IMG/VR virus record: IMGVR_UViG_3300033233_000052
Coordinates: 1-51,867 of that record
DNA: 51,867 nt
From: a virus
Strand: one strand, 5' to 3'
Of the stretch, positions 7,943 to 15,600 are shown in pieces. The notes beneath the pieces are model-generated. The model ran no database searches. It was not told where the DNA came from and worked only from the letters and a program-made list of their open reading frames with translations. Both the position numbers and the translations under genes were made by a program. The first letter of the stretch is position 1; each line of letters starts with the position of its first letter.

Positions 7943-8298
7943 AACGGATTCCCGATCACACCATTCTGCAAATACCCGTGATAACGGCCAACAAAATTGA
8001 TTGATGGCGCCACAGTGATATTTGGAGGCACCCCGGTCACCGTCCAGCAATCATAATGACCCTTCTCCGGATTGTACCCCTGCCCATCAAGAAGAAAATA
8101 GCACGGCCCTGGCAGTAACACGACAAGCGGCTTGCGGCCAGCGTTATCTCGGAAATATTGCGCGGTCAAGTTGCGCTCTTTCAACTCCTCTGGCGGTACA
8201 TCGAGGTACCACATATCTCCGATCGCACGCTTTGACAAATCCACATTACCATGCTCGTCCAGCTCAGGGTTCTCAATCAGTTTGCACTGCCAGGTCAT
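7939..8298 (-). CDS. DUF6527 family protein
   Basis: 119 residues. The C-terminal half, CWTVTGVPPNITVAPSINF followed by GRYHGYLQNGVI, is the hallmark of DUF6527 proteins, which databases sometimes mislabel as ammonia monooxygenase. They are small, soluble and common in phages and prophages. Function unknown. Coupled by 4-base overlaps to the portal gene upstream and the nucleotidyltransferase-like gene downstream. Confidence 0.65.
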   Translation of the reverse strand: MTWQCKLIENPELDEHGNVDLSKRAIGDMWYLDVPPEELKERNLTAQYFRDNAGRKPLVVLLPGPCYFLLDGQGYNPEKGHYDCWTVTGVPPNITVAPSINFVGRYHGYLQNGVIGNPL

Positions 8299-9824
8299 GG
8301 AGCAGTCCCTCCTCCACCCTGCTGCCCACCATCCTGCTGTTGCTGCTGGTCTTGAAACGCCTGTTGCGCCGCCATCTGCTGGTCAGCAAGTTGCTGCTGG
8401 CGTGCTTCGATCTGCGCTTGGTGTTCCTCAAGCGTGACCTCACGGTTAATAATCTCACCTTGCTGGAGTAGATCGAAGAGCTCCTGATCGCTAATACCAC
8501 CTTGCTGCCACGCCATCATCAGCGCCGTAAGCTGTTGCGAGGTCATCGGCGCGGGGTAGAAGTCCCGATTGAGTTCCACAAGAGCATCTTTTGGGTCCGC
8601 CCCCGCCCATTCCACGAACCACTTGGTCGCCTTGGTCATACCGAAAGATATACCAATCGACACCGAGGCCAACATCGACTGCTCGCCCACTCTATGAATC
8701 GAGGCCGTATCCGCCGCCTCTACACCGCGTATCTGCGGCTCCAGCATCCGCGCTCCAAGTATAGCCATCATCTGCTCTTTCCGCTCCAACGCCTTCTCCA
8801 GCGGCGCGAGCCCATTACCAGTGTATTCGATGAAGAAGCCTTTCGCATCCGCGGCTGAGGTGATAATCGCGGTGCCGCTGCCCACGTAGACCTTTTCCCC
8901 GGGATTTTCCGTCTTGAATCCGGTCAGCATCAACGTCGGAGGGGAGAAGTACAGGCATTGCTCGTAGGTCGCACTCGTCCTATAATGAGATAAATTCATA
9001 TCTACCAAGTCGATCAACGGCGGATCATCCACGTCCGTTCCTACGTCATCCGTACCCATGATGACCAGCGGAATGTAATCAAGCGGTACGTTGTTCATCT
9101 TTGGGAAGACATCGCTACCCACCTGAATGAACGTGGCCACCGCAGCCTTTGTTGCAGCCTGCCCCTTCGCCATCTTATACACTTGCTGGCGGTACTTCTT
9201 CCCCTGCTTGGCGTCCGTGCTCACGGTGTCCACGAGGTCCAGCACCCGCCACCGATCCTCTTCCTTCTCGACGTAAGGGTCCTCAGGGTCGATGACCATC
9301 TCCGTCTCTTTCAGCACGACGTGGACGAGTACGGTCTGATTATTAACCCGCCCCGTGCGCCAGTTGAGGAGGGCGAACGTATTGTAGAGCTGCATCGTGG
9401 GGCGCAGGTTGAGCAACTGGGCGTCGGCCAGCGTGATGCCCTCGGGCGCTGTGGGGTAGTCCACCAGCACGGCAAGTCGCCCGTACTTCAGGGCGTTCTC
9501 GCCCACATCCTGCAAGAACAACTGGAAAGGTTGGCCCGCAGCATCCACATCCTCGAGCAATAGCTTGACCGTCTCCGGCACCTCAACCTTTGGCGGCTGG
9601 CGAAAGATCATACCCAAGAGGCCGCTTACCGTCCTCCACGTCGCCGCGTAGAACGTGGAGCGTACGCGCATCAGGTTATAGACGTCGGCAGGCTGGTCTT
9701 TTAATTTCGGAAGATATCGTTCTCCCGCCTCACGCACCGCGTCACCACCTGCGCAGACGTCCCTGCACCGCTCCCACTTTGGGAGGTAGGCCTTGTAGTC
9801 CTTATGCTGCGAATTTACGGGCAT
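8295..9824 (-). CDS. Portal protein, DUF4055 family
   Basis: 509 residues. The N-terminus (KDYKAYLPKWERCRDVCAG, then YLPKLKDQPADVYNLMR) and the long alpha/beta middle are typical of DUF4055 proteins, which act as portals in phages with this gene order. The last 60 residues are Gln-rich (a stretch of Q-rich repeats followed by GGGG). Portals form the dodecameric ring through which DNA enters. It lies between terminase and the minor head protein, as expected. The Gln-rich tail looks disordered. Confidence 0.8.
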   Translation of the reverse strand: MPVNSQHKDYKAYLPKWERCRDVCAGGDAVREAGERYLPKLKDQPADVYNLMRVRSTFYAATWRTVSGLLGMIFRQPPKVEVPETVKLLLEDVDAAGQPFQLFLQDVGENALKYGRLAVLVDYPTAPEGITLADAQLLNLRPTMQLYNTFALLNWRTGRVNNQTVLVHVVLKETEMVIDPEDPYVEKEEDRWRVLDLVDTVSTDAKQGKKYRQQVYKMAKGQAATKAAVATFIQVGSDVFPKMNNVPLDYIPLVIMGTDDVGTDVDDPPLIDLVDMNLSHYRTSATYEQCLYFSPPTLMLTGFKTENPGEKVYVGSGTAIITSAADAKGFFIEYTGNGLAPLEKALERKEQMMAILGARMLEPQIRGVEAADTASIHRVGEQSMLASVSIGISFGMTKATKWFVEWAGADPKDALVELNRDFYPAPMTSQQLTALMMAWQQGGISDQELFDLLQQGEIINREVTLEEHQAQIEARQQQLADQQMAAQQAFQDQQQQQDGGQQGGGGTAP

Positions 9825-9886
9825 GGTCTATTTCCTTTGAAGCAAAACTATAACTTGGTCCACTGCGGGGTGAGTGGAAGGGGGGG

Positions 9887-10156
9887 TCATTTCCGTATCA
9901 TTGGACGATCGTGCAATCGCTGATAGTTGCGCAATCTTGTAGACGCTGAAGCATCGGTCGCGGCGCGACTCCCAGCCCACTTTGGACCTTTCCCAGCCCG
10001 GGCAAGACGAAGCTTTTGTGCAATCATTTTGCGACCAACCTTTGAGGGATCTCCCTGTGTTTGATGTATTGGGAATCTGAGCAAGGACTTCTTACCTTGG
10101 GAATGTGCTCGCCTCCCCTCGGCCGCTGCCGCTCTTGCTGCTTCAGTCCATGCCAT
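9887..10156 (-). CDS. Small basic MAWTEAAR-tagged protein
   Basis: 89 residues starting MAWTEAARAAAAEGRR, the repeated tag. The second of two adjacent ATGs is preferred because GGAGG lies 6 bases from it. The remainder is strongly basic (many Arg and Lys) with no recognised domain. It sits between the large terminase and the portal genes. Confidence 0.6.
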   Translation of the reverse strand: MAWTEAARAAAAEGRRAHSQGKKSLLRFPIHQTQGDPSKVGRKMIAQKLRLARAGKGPKWAGSRAATDASASTRLRNYQRLHDRPMIRK

Positions 10157-10184
10157 CATACACCTCCGATTTGTGACTCAAACA

Positions 10185-11558
10185 TTAAATTCCACCCAGC
10201 CGCACGACAGCAGTTCCTTTATCCGAAGTTGGCCATTCGTATTCCACCATATAGCCCAGGCCATCCGTCAAATGTGAGAGTAAAGGTGCCGCCTTTTTGT
10301 CGATTTCACCGCTCCCACCTTTCAGCAAAGGTACACCCTCAAAGTCTTTTTGTACATGGGGCGCCTGTCGCCCATCTACCATTAAACGTATCTCCTGCGA
10401 GATGGACTTCAGCCTGGAATTGACCGCGTTGATCCTTGCCCGCTCCCGAGGGTTAGCGGCCTTAACGCGGAAGTCCAGCCGCTCCTTAAACACTGGCTTC
10501 AACTCCGTGCGGATCAAATCCCAATCTGATCCTTCCACCTTCGCCGTGCCTCTTGAACCCCCCGTTGCGTCACCGTAACAACGGACCAGGCCTTCATGCT
10601 TCCCCCAGTCGTGGATGATCTTGCGGCAGACGGCCGGCGTGTTGCTGTTCCGCGGGATATACACCTCCGCGATCACCCCTGTCCCCGTGATCGGCTTGTC
10701 TAATTGCATCACCCCCGCGGCATCACGCTCATACTGCCCAGGAAGGCGCTGTTCCTGCGCGATGGCACATACCCCGGGCTCCACGTTAAAGTCAAAGCAG
10801 AGCGCAAGGGGTCGCTTGGTATCGTACTTGAGAGGGGCACAATGTGTGGCCTCCGTAAAGGGGTAGTATGCGCGGCCGGAAAAAGATATGAAGGAACCCT
10901 CATACTCTTGCCGATAGGATAATTCATCCAACGACCTTTTAGCGGACTCAATCTCGGAAGCGGGAAGAATGTCAGAACTGAACCAAGTATAGCTGCCCCA
11001 CTCACTTTCATCTCCTAGCTCTTTCATCTCCGCACGTGCGCGGGAATCGATCTCATAGTAATGATTACGGCCTTCTGGCGTTCCCTCTAAATCACACCAG
11101 CCTCTTCGATCTGAAAGAGCAGGGCGGATGTTCTGCTCCCACACTAATGGCTTCACGTTGCCATACTCTGTAATTATTCCACCATCAAAACCCACCCCTT
11201 CTAAACGCTCGGGGACGTCAAGGCCAATAACCCAAATCTGATTCCCTGTTATGTACTCAATCATCAACTCGGATTCGGAAGGACGCTGACCAAGAAGCTT
11301 GCGTGGGGATAAGTCTTTTAGATCCTGCCAAAACACACGCTTGGCCTGATCTCTTGTGGGAGCCGCAGCAAAGAAACGACCGGGCCAAGAATTGTGTGCT
11401 CCCATTGCTCGTATGACCAATTTCCGCTTTGCCAACTCCGTCTTTCCACTCCGACGGCCGGCACTTACAGTATTAAAACGATGCTGGCTAGACCAGTACT
11501 GTTGTTGAGCCAAGTGCGGCCGTAGTTTGGTCCAACGTGGAGAAGGAGAATCAATCAT
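10185..11558 (-). CDS. terL: Terminase large subunit
   Basis: 457 residues. The ATPase domain has a Walker A motif GRRSGKT at 34-40 and a Walker B position at GIITEYGN (127-134), where the usual Asp-Glu is Thr-Glu. The C-terminal RNase H-like nuclease domain shows its three expected acidic residues at CFDFN (Asp 256), CYGDATGG (Asp 330) and LTDGLGY (Asp 432). The enzyme pumps DNA into the procapsid and cuts the concatemer. Its start overlaps the stop of the GIY-YIG gene (ATGA), so translation of terminase is coupled to a homing endonuclease gene, which is unusual. Confidence 0.9.
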   Translation of the reverse strand: MIDSPSPRWTKLRPHLAQQQYWSSQHRFNTVSAGRRSGKTELAKRKLVIRAMGAHNSWPGRFFAAAPTRDQAKRVFWQDLKDLSPRKLLGQRPSESELMIEYITGNQIWVIGLDVPERLEGVGFDGGIITEYGNVKPLVWEQNIRPALSDRRGWCDLEGTPEGRNHYYEIDSRARAEMKELGDESEWGSYTWFSSDILPASEIESAKRSLDELSYRQEYEGSFISFSGRAYYPFTEATHCAPLKYDTKRPLALCFDFNVEPGVCAIAQEQRLPGQYERDAAGVMQLDKPITGTGVIAEVYIPRNSNTPAVCRKIIHDWGKHEGLVRCYGDATGGSRGTAKVEGSDWDLIRTELKPVFKERLDFRVKAANPRERARINAVNSRLKSISQEIRLMVDGRQAPHVQKDFEGVPLLKGGSGEIDKKAAPLLSHLTDGLGYMVEYEWPTSDKGTAVVRLGGI

Positions 11559-12280
11559 CCTTCAACTCCACATCTAGCTCTCCAATCTGCCCACGTGGCT
11601 TTTTGTTTTGTAATGCTTTCTGGTCTTCGCTTCCTCCCACACATTGGGGAAACATACCCAGAAGCCCTTGCTTGCTCCCACCTTGCAAGCGCGGCCAGCC
11701 TTAGCTTTTCATTATGCTCCGCGGTGTGTGGAATACCTTTTGTGGCCGCACTCATATTTGCTCGATGCTGAGCACTCAAAGGGACTCCCCTTGTCCGATC
11801 ATGAGCTGCCGCCATCTTAAGGCTCACCTTTAACCCAGCACTCACAGCGGCACGATGCTCTTGGGTAAGCGGAACTCCTTTCTTCCTTGCCGCTAAGTTT
11901 GCACGATGCACCTTTGCTTTCTCACTTATTTTGTGGGCCCTACTCAACTTCGCTTTCGTTTCCTCCGTTTGCTTGCACCCAAGATGACTGCCAGCAACTG
12001 GGGCAATATTAAATTCTGCCCGCTCATCAATCAACCTTTGCTCGTGGGTTAAAAGCTGTTGGGGGAGACAGTGACGAAGAACTGCAAAGCTAAAAGACTC
12101 TTCTCCATATTTATTCCAAGCGTGTTGGAGATGTCTGTTGCCATGAGTCCCTTCACTCAAAGCAAATAAATGGCCAGTCCACCTTGCCAAAATATTTATT
12201 GAAGACCCCACGTACCGCTTCCCACTTACAACATGGGTAATGGCGTAGATGCCGGGGGCGGAAGGAAGATTAATATCCAT
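11555..12280 (-). CDS. Free-standing GIY-YIG homing endonuclease with NUMOD3 repeats
   Basis: 241 residues. The GIY-YIG domain occupies the first 95 residues: GIY at 10-12, YVG at 23-25, then the conserved Arg (ARWTGH) and the Glu-containing GEESFSF segment. It is followed by four helical repeats of NUMOD3 type (for example QTEETKAKLSRAHK, LTQEHRAAVSAGLK, LSAQHRANMSAATKG), which bind DNA. Such enzymes cut intronless or gene-free alleles and spread with their flanks. The gene starts inside a truncated copy of a MAWSEAAR gene and is inserted directly before terL, a common homing site. Confidence 0.85.
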   Translation of the reverse strand: MDINLPSAPGIYAITHVVSGKRYVGSSINILARWTGHLFALSEGTHGNRHLQHAWNKYGEESFSFAVLRHCLPQQLLTHEQRLIDERAEFNIAPVAGSHLGCKQTEETKAKLSRAHKISEKAKVHRANLAARKKGVPLTQEHRAAVSAGLKVSLKMAAAHDRTRGVPLSAQHRANMSAATKGIPHTAEHNEKLRLAALARWEQARASGYVSPMCGRKRRPESITKQKATWADWRARCGVEG

Positions 12281-12323
12281 ACCGGTAGACTAGTGGAGCT
12301 CTTGCCGCTTCACTCCAGGCCAT
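12270..12323 (-). pseudogene. Remnant of a MAWSEAAR-tag gene interrupted by the GIY-YIG gene
   Basis: The sequence reads MAWSEAARAPLVYRYGY and then stops. The first 9 residues match the tag of four intact genes in this module. The frame then diverges at the point where the GIY-YIG gene begins, 11 bases before the stop. The simplest reading is that homing endonuclease insertion removed the body of a fifth tagged gene. Confidence 0.55.
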
Positions 12324-12510
12324 AGTCGTACTCTCCTTCATGCTCCTGCGCTTCGTACCCATGCCCCGCGGCTTCATCCGCGGCATCGGTCAACGCGGCA
12401 AGGCGGTCCAGCTCTAACGCGGCAAGAGCGGATTCCGTTTCACCTGGAAGCAGGTCACCATCCATCCCTTTGTGCCCTTTCTTCCATACCCCGCTTTTGG
12501 AAAAGAACAT
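12310..12510 (-). CDS. Small acidic hypothetical protein
   Basis: 66 residues, acidic, helical in the middle (ESALAALELDRLAALTDAADEAA). No family recognised. It overlaps the tag-gene remnant by 14 bases. A weak AGGA site lies upstream of the ATG. Confidence 0.4.
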   Translation of the reverse strand: MFFSKSGVWKKGHKGMDGDLLPGETESALAALELDRLAALTDAADEAAGHGYEAQEHEGEYDYGLE

Positions 12511-12570
12511 GGCTGCTGATCCTAGGTAAAATATGGTTCAAAAGACAGCATTGATGGTGATGGTCACTTA

Positions 12571-12858
12571 CTACTTCTCATCTGGAAGAAGAGGTGGAAC
12601 TGGGCACCATTCCTTCACACTTCTCAAGCTTAGTTTGAACCTCCCTCCAAAACAAAGCCAATAAGGATTCTGATCTTCCTCTTCTTCCATCCATACCGCC
12701 GCCACTACCCGAAGATGAAAATCATTATCAGCAATCCTAACCAAAACTGGGTCGCTGTCAAATGGGGGATCACCCCCAGTGCAAATATATCCTTTGTACG
12801 TTGGATAAACAATCTTTCTCCACCCCACACCCAACTTCTTCCCTTCTCCGGTGGTCAT
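12571..12858 (-). CDS. Hypothetical protein
   Basis: 95 residues from the ATG that has GGGAG five bases upstream. Mixed composition with several aromatic residues and an acidic patch (MEEEEDQN); probably a small beta-rich domain. No family recognised. Confidence 0.5.
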   Translation of the reverse strand: MTTGEGKKLGVGWRKIVYPTYKGYICTGGDPPFDSDPVLVRIADNDFHLRVVAAVWMEEEEDQNPYWLCFGGRFKLSLRSVKEWCPVPPLLPDEK

Positions 12859-12962
12859 CAAAACTCCCTCTTTCTTAAAAAGAAAGAAACAGTCTAACCC
12901 CTCCCCCTTCTCAATTCTACACCAACTTTATGATGTGCCTGCGTAGACACAGTAGCCTTCTT

Positions 12963-13280
12963 TTACTTACCCGCCATTCTGTTAGTCCCCATATCATAAG
13001 TATAAGCCAGAGCTTTTGCTCTTTTTGCCACACGACTCGGATCTCTTTTATCTCGAAGTGCCTGATTCTTATTCCACGCTTGCTCCCCCTTCACTACTTT
13101 TGCATACGCTTTTGTAGTTGACATCCCTTTTGCTTTATACTTGCGAACAGTTTGCGCCAAACTCCTTCGCATATTCATGAAGCTGGGCTCTTTATTTAGA
13201 GGCCATAAATTCCTAGCACTCCCTTTCAGCCGTCTCCTTGCCTCCGCTGCCGCCGCTCTTGCTGCTTCTGTCCATGCCAT
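12963..13280 (-). CDS. Small basic MAWTEAAR-tagged protein
   Basis: 105 residues starting MAWTEAARAAAAEARRR, the clearest copy of the repeated tag. The body is very basic and helical (SLAQTVRKYKAKGMSTTKAY, KRDPSRVAKRAKALAY). Basic helical proteins next to terminase genes are often nucleic-acid binding, but no family is recognised. It lies directly after the small terminase. Confidence 0.6.
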   Translation of the reverse strand: MAWTEAARAAAAEARRRLKGSARNLWPLNKEPSFMNMRRSLAQTVRKYKAKGMSTTKAYAKVVKGEQAWNKNQALRDKRDPSRVAKRAKALAYTYDMGTNRMAGK

Positions 13281-13286
13281 GATGTG

Positions 13287-13739
13287 TTACTCCTTTGTTG
13301 AACCGCTGGTTGAAAGTTCCATGGCCGCTAAATGCTCCCGCAGAAGGGTGGCCGCGTCTTCCGGGGCTGGTCCAGTCTCAATTGCAATGGGTTGCTTGCG
13401 GTGGATGTAAGGCGCGGCCTCTTTCGCCGCCCACATCCGCGCCGCTGTGGGGTATTCGGATGGCCTACGGAGGACCTCTTCCATGAAGCCCAGCGGGGTA
13501 AGGTCCTTAGCTGCGGCATCTAACTTTCTCCCCGCCTTAATTGCGGCCACCTTTTCCGCGTTTCGCTCCTTCCGCGTTGCTTCCAATATCCGCAGGCCAG
13601 GAACTTGGTTCCGTTTATTCTTTATTCCCTTCCTGTTTGGAGGCTTAGGATTAGGACGACCATTGCCAAAATGCCCAGGATTATAGAAGGCCTTTTGTAG
13701 ACGAGGGCGCGGCTTGGGGGGATCTGGAGTCAAAGCCAT
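13287..13739 (-). CDS. Terminase small subunit-like protein
   Basis: 150 residues from the ATG at 13739. A Pro/Arg/Lys-rich N-terminal part (KPRPRLQKAF, RPNPKPPNRKG) precedes a helical domain containing LTPLGFMEEVLRRPSEY and ARMWAAKEAAPYIHRKQP, a pattern typical of small terminase subunits in which the AAK-x-AAPY-x-H helix is conserved. These recognise phage DNA and load the motor. Three near-identical direct repeats lie just upstream and could be its binding sites. It is separated from terL by small genes and the homing endonuclease. Confidence 0.65.
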   Translation of the reverse strand: MALTPDPPKPRPRLQKAFYNPGHFGNGRPNPKPPNRKGIKNKRNQVPGLRILEATRKERNAEKVAAIKAGRKLDAAAKDLTPLGFMEEVLRRPSEYPTAARMWAAKEAAPYIHRKQPIAIETGPAPEDAATLLREHLAAMELSTSGSTKE

Positions 13740-13786
13740 TAGTGCCAAAATGATAACGGTGAGGAAATTGGAGAGGACCAGGAAGG

Positions 13787-13815
13787 ATCATACAGGGATT
13801 TTCATACAAGAACAA
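13787..13815 (-). promoter_or_regulatory. Candidate leftward promoter upstream of the small terminase
   Basis: On the minus strand, TATGAT (13787-13792) lies 17 bases after TTGTTC (13810-13815). The -10 box is good and the -35 box is weak. The -35 overlaps the first of the direct repeats, which suggests control by a repeat-binding protein. It would drive the head operon. Confidence 0.35.
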
Positions 13816-13880
13816 TGGTCAAGTTCACCAGCCATTAACAATGGTCACATTCACCAACCAAGGACAATGACCACTTTCCT
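13811..13880. repeat. Direct repeats upstream of the small terminase gene
   Basis: Two 24-base repeats at 13811-13834 and 13837-13860 differ at 3 positions; both contain ACAATGGTCA and TTCACCA. A weaker third copy (ACAATGACCACTTTCC) starts at 13864. The period is 26 bases. They lie in the gap 13740-13878, which has no gene. They could be small-terminase (pac) sites or operators of the head promoter. Confidence 0.7.
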
Positions 13881-14082
13881 ATCCACGTTCAAGCAACTGT
13901 CCCAATCTCGCCGCCATTACACCGGCATCAACTTTATATTGCTTTGCCAAATTCCTAATCCCGTTGCTGTCATGCAGATCAATCCCGCCCATTTTCTTTA
14001 TATCCGCCCGCAAGAGGGATTCTGGCATCAACAATTCCATCGCAAATAGGTTCGCTTCCCTTTCCATTTGCGGGTCATTCAT
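13879..14082 (-). CDS. Truncated ImmA/IrrE-like protein without HExxH
   Basis: 67 residues. EREANLFAMELLMP at residues 7-20 is the third-ligand segment that follows the HExxH helix in ImmA/IrrE metallopeptidases, and the remainder (IRNLAKQYKVDAGVMAARLGQL) is the usual C-terminal helix pair. The HExxH part is absent and there is no upstream extension, so catalysis is unlikely. It starts with an ATGA overlap, so it is a genuinely translated short gene, either a remnant or a binding-only derivative. Confidence 0.6.
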   Translation of the reverse strand: MNDPQMEREANLFAMELLMPESLLRADIKKMGGIDLHDSNGIRNLAKQYKVDAGVMAARLGQLLERG

Positions 14083-14288
14083 TTCGTTTCATCCAAGCAC
14101 TGATTAATCCGCCGTGCCAGCATCCGCGCATCCTTCCGCAGGATCTGAATACTAACTCCATCCTTTCCATTCCCTGGCATGAACGACAGCGTCAACTTCG
14201 CAAGGGAAGCAGTGCTCACTATTTGATATGGACCTTTTGTTCCTATTCTTCTTGTCGGCCATATTACAGACGGGAGATACCTGGCCAT
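14079..14288 (-). CDS. Hypothetical protein
   Basis: 69 residues, basic, with a beta-type N-terminal half (YQIVSTASLAKLTLSFMPG) and a C-terminal helix (DARMLARRINQCLDE). No family recognised. It overlaps the ImmA/IrrE-like gene by 4 bases. Confidence 0.5.
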   Translation of the reverse strand: MARYLPSVIWPTRRIGTKGPYQIVSTASLAKLTLSFMPGNGKDGVSIQILRKDARMLARRINQCLDETK

Positions 14289-14312
14289 TTCTATTTCTCC
14301 TTCTCACTTCAG

Positions 14313-14615
14313 TTATAAAAACAAAGTGAAAATCCACCCAAATAATAATGCAATAAGAGGTTTAGACACTGTGACCACAATAGCTCGAACAATCTTTTCA
14401 TTTGGGGATCGTTCTGCTTCAGCATAATCATTTTGTTGGTGGGTAACATACCCCACAATGAAACAGACCACTATTGCAGATAATATGGTCAACGGCGGAA
14501 GACCAAAAAAGTGCGGCATGAACCAGTTCCAAATAATCTTCAGCGCCCACCCATTCAGGATGACGGTTAAAGGAATAAGTACAATAAAGCCTATTACTGC
14601 GAGAAATGCCACCAT
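14313..14615 (-). CDS. Small inner-membrane protein
   Basis: 100 residues from the ATG preceded by AAGGAGAAGAGC; an upstream in-frame ATG has no such site. Three hydrophobic segments are visible (about residues 3-25, 33-56 and 80-99), with FMPHFFGLPPLTILSAIVV at the second. Small phage membrane proteins with this GLP-type motif are common and of unknown function. Upstream of it, 14634-14798 holds no convincing gene, only a 7-base inverted repeat (CCTGAGG/CCTCAGG). Confidence 0.6.
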   Translation of the reverse strand: MVAFLAVIGFIVLIPLTVILNGWALKIIWNWFMPHFFGLPPLTILSAIVVCFIVGYVTHQQNDYAEAERSPNEKIVRAIVVTVSKPLIALLFGWIFTLFL

Positions 14616-14798
14616 GCTCTTCTCCTTTTCCATTCATTCGTAAAAACGAGAGGTCCATCCCCCCCTGCCATTCGAAGCCTGCGCGTTCCTTACTAGGCAC
14701 TTTATGGTCAACCCTTTAGCTCATTCACGTGGAGAGCTTTCTTCTTACTCTCACTTGGCGTCGCTACCACCTGAGGACTATTTATCTCCTGCCTCAGG

Positions 14799-15008
14799 TC
14801 AGGGGCCTTCTCCTTCTTCCTCCGGTAAAATCAAATAAGCAGGCAGCGCAGCATAGTACGGAGTAAGGTCAACGCCAAATTGCTTCGTTCGCATCTTCCT
14901 CCGCACCTCAGATCTTGACCGACTACCTGCGCAAGCAATATCAATCTGTCCTTTATGCCATTGCTCACGCTGCGTCTTAGTCATAATAGACCATTGTTCA
15001 GCGTTCAT
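14799..15008 (-). CDS. Hypothetical protein
   Basis: 69 residues, N-terminal half basic and polar (MTKTQREQWHKGQ), C-terminus acidic. No family recognised. Overlaps the upstream zinc-ribbon gene by 11 bases. Confidence 0.5.
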   Translation of the reverse strand: MNAEQWSIMTKTQREQWHKGQIDIACAGSRSRSEVRRKMRTKQFGVDLTPYYAALPAYLILPEEEGEGP

Positions 15009-15237
15009 TCTTTTTACTCTTACATTCCAAACATCGCCACCCCTTTACAACCTTTCCTAACGGCTTTTCTTTATATCGCTGACACCCCTCACACCAACTC
15101 TTCCCTTGATGAGGCCTCACAATTAAAAAAGGTCCTGGAGTTATTCTCCTCTGAGCTTCCAGCCAATCCGGCGTCCCCCTTATTCTGGTCAATGGAGGAT
15201 CGTAGGCCTTCTTATCAAGAAAGGTGTCGTCTTTCAT
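14998..15237 (-). CDS. Small zinc-ribbon protein
   Basis: 79 residues. Two CxxC pairs, CEGC near residue 49 and CLEC near 70, with many Lys and Arg around them, form a probable four-Cys zinc ribbon of a type seen in small phage regulators. Its start codon sits at the edge of a 33-base repeat that also ends the sbcC-like gene. Confidence 0.55.
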   Translation of the reverse strand: MKDDTFLDKKAYDPPLTRIRGTPDWLEAQRRITPGPFLIVRPHQGKSWCEGCQRYKEKPLGKVVKGWRCLECKSKKNER

Positions 15238-15267
15238 AATTCAATCCTCGATCCGTCTTTATCCTTC
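15235..15267. repeat. 33-base direct repeat, copy A (partner at 15778-15810)
   Basis: Copies A and B agree at 31 of 33 positions and are 543 bases apart. In copy B the bases encode the last residues of the SbcC-like protein (KDKDGSRIEL), its stop, and the overlapping start codon of the next gene. Copy A holds the same residues out of context, just before the start of the zinc-ribbon gene. This marks insertion or duplication of the two-gene segment between them. Confidence 0.8.
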
Positions 15268-15276
15268 TTCGTCTTC

Positions 15277-15544
15277 TTACGCTGGATCGTACGTGGCCAA
15301 GAAAATATCTGGCTTGCAAGGATAATGCTCACCTTTCACCCCTGTAATAATCCAGTCTCCGGGGCAAGCAATATGACCGCCCTCAAGCGTACCAACCCAA
15401 GCCGTGTAAATTCAACGGCTGCCCACAGTGCTGACAAGAGCCCGTACTCGACTTCGGGTCTACCGCCTGCACCGCAGAATGATCTCCGTCCTTGAACCAC
15501 TGCGTTGCTTCAATCACCACAGGTTTCTTCCGATACTGTGCCAT
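15277..15544 (-). pseudogene. Frameshifted conserved phage protein (PGDWIITGVKGEHYPCKPDIF family)
   Basis: Starts MAQYRKKPVVIEATQW with a GGAGGTGACC site, reads to about residue 48, then meets an early stop at 15383-15385. Removing one T of the pair at 15399-15400 restores the expected continuation HGWVGTLEGGHIACPGDW and then ITGVKGEHYPCKPDIF up to a stop at 15277-15279. The joined product would have the usual length of this widespread small phage family (about 88 residues). Its function is unknown. Either the gene is broken or there is a one-base sequence error; no slippery site is evident. Confidence 0.75.
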
Positions 15545-15600
15545 GGTCACCTCCTTGTAAAATAGGCCTTCATAAATCAACACGGATCACCTCCTACACT

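Noticed and set aside
12865-12900. AT-rich hairpin TTTCTT/AAGAAA as a terminator
   Set aside because: Too weak a stem and no GC part; probably chance in AT-rich intergenic DNA.
14428-14700. Minus-strand frame of 90 codons overlapping the membrane protein gene
   Set aside because: No ribosome binding site, no family signal; the other frame encodes a good membrane protein.
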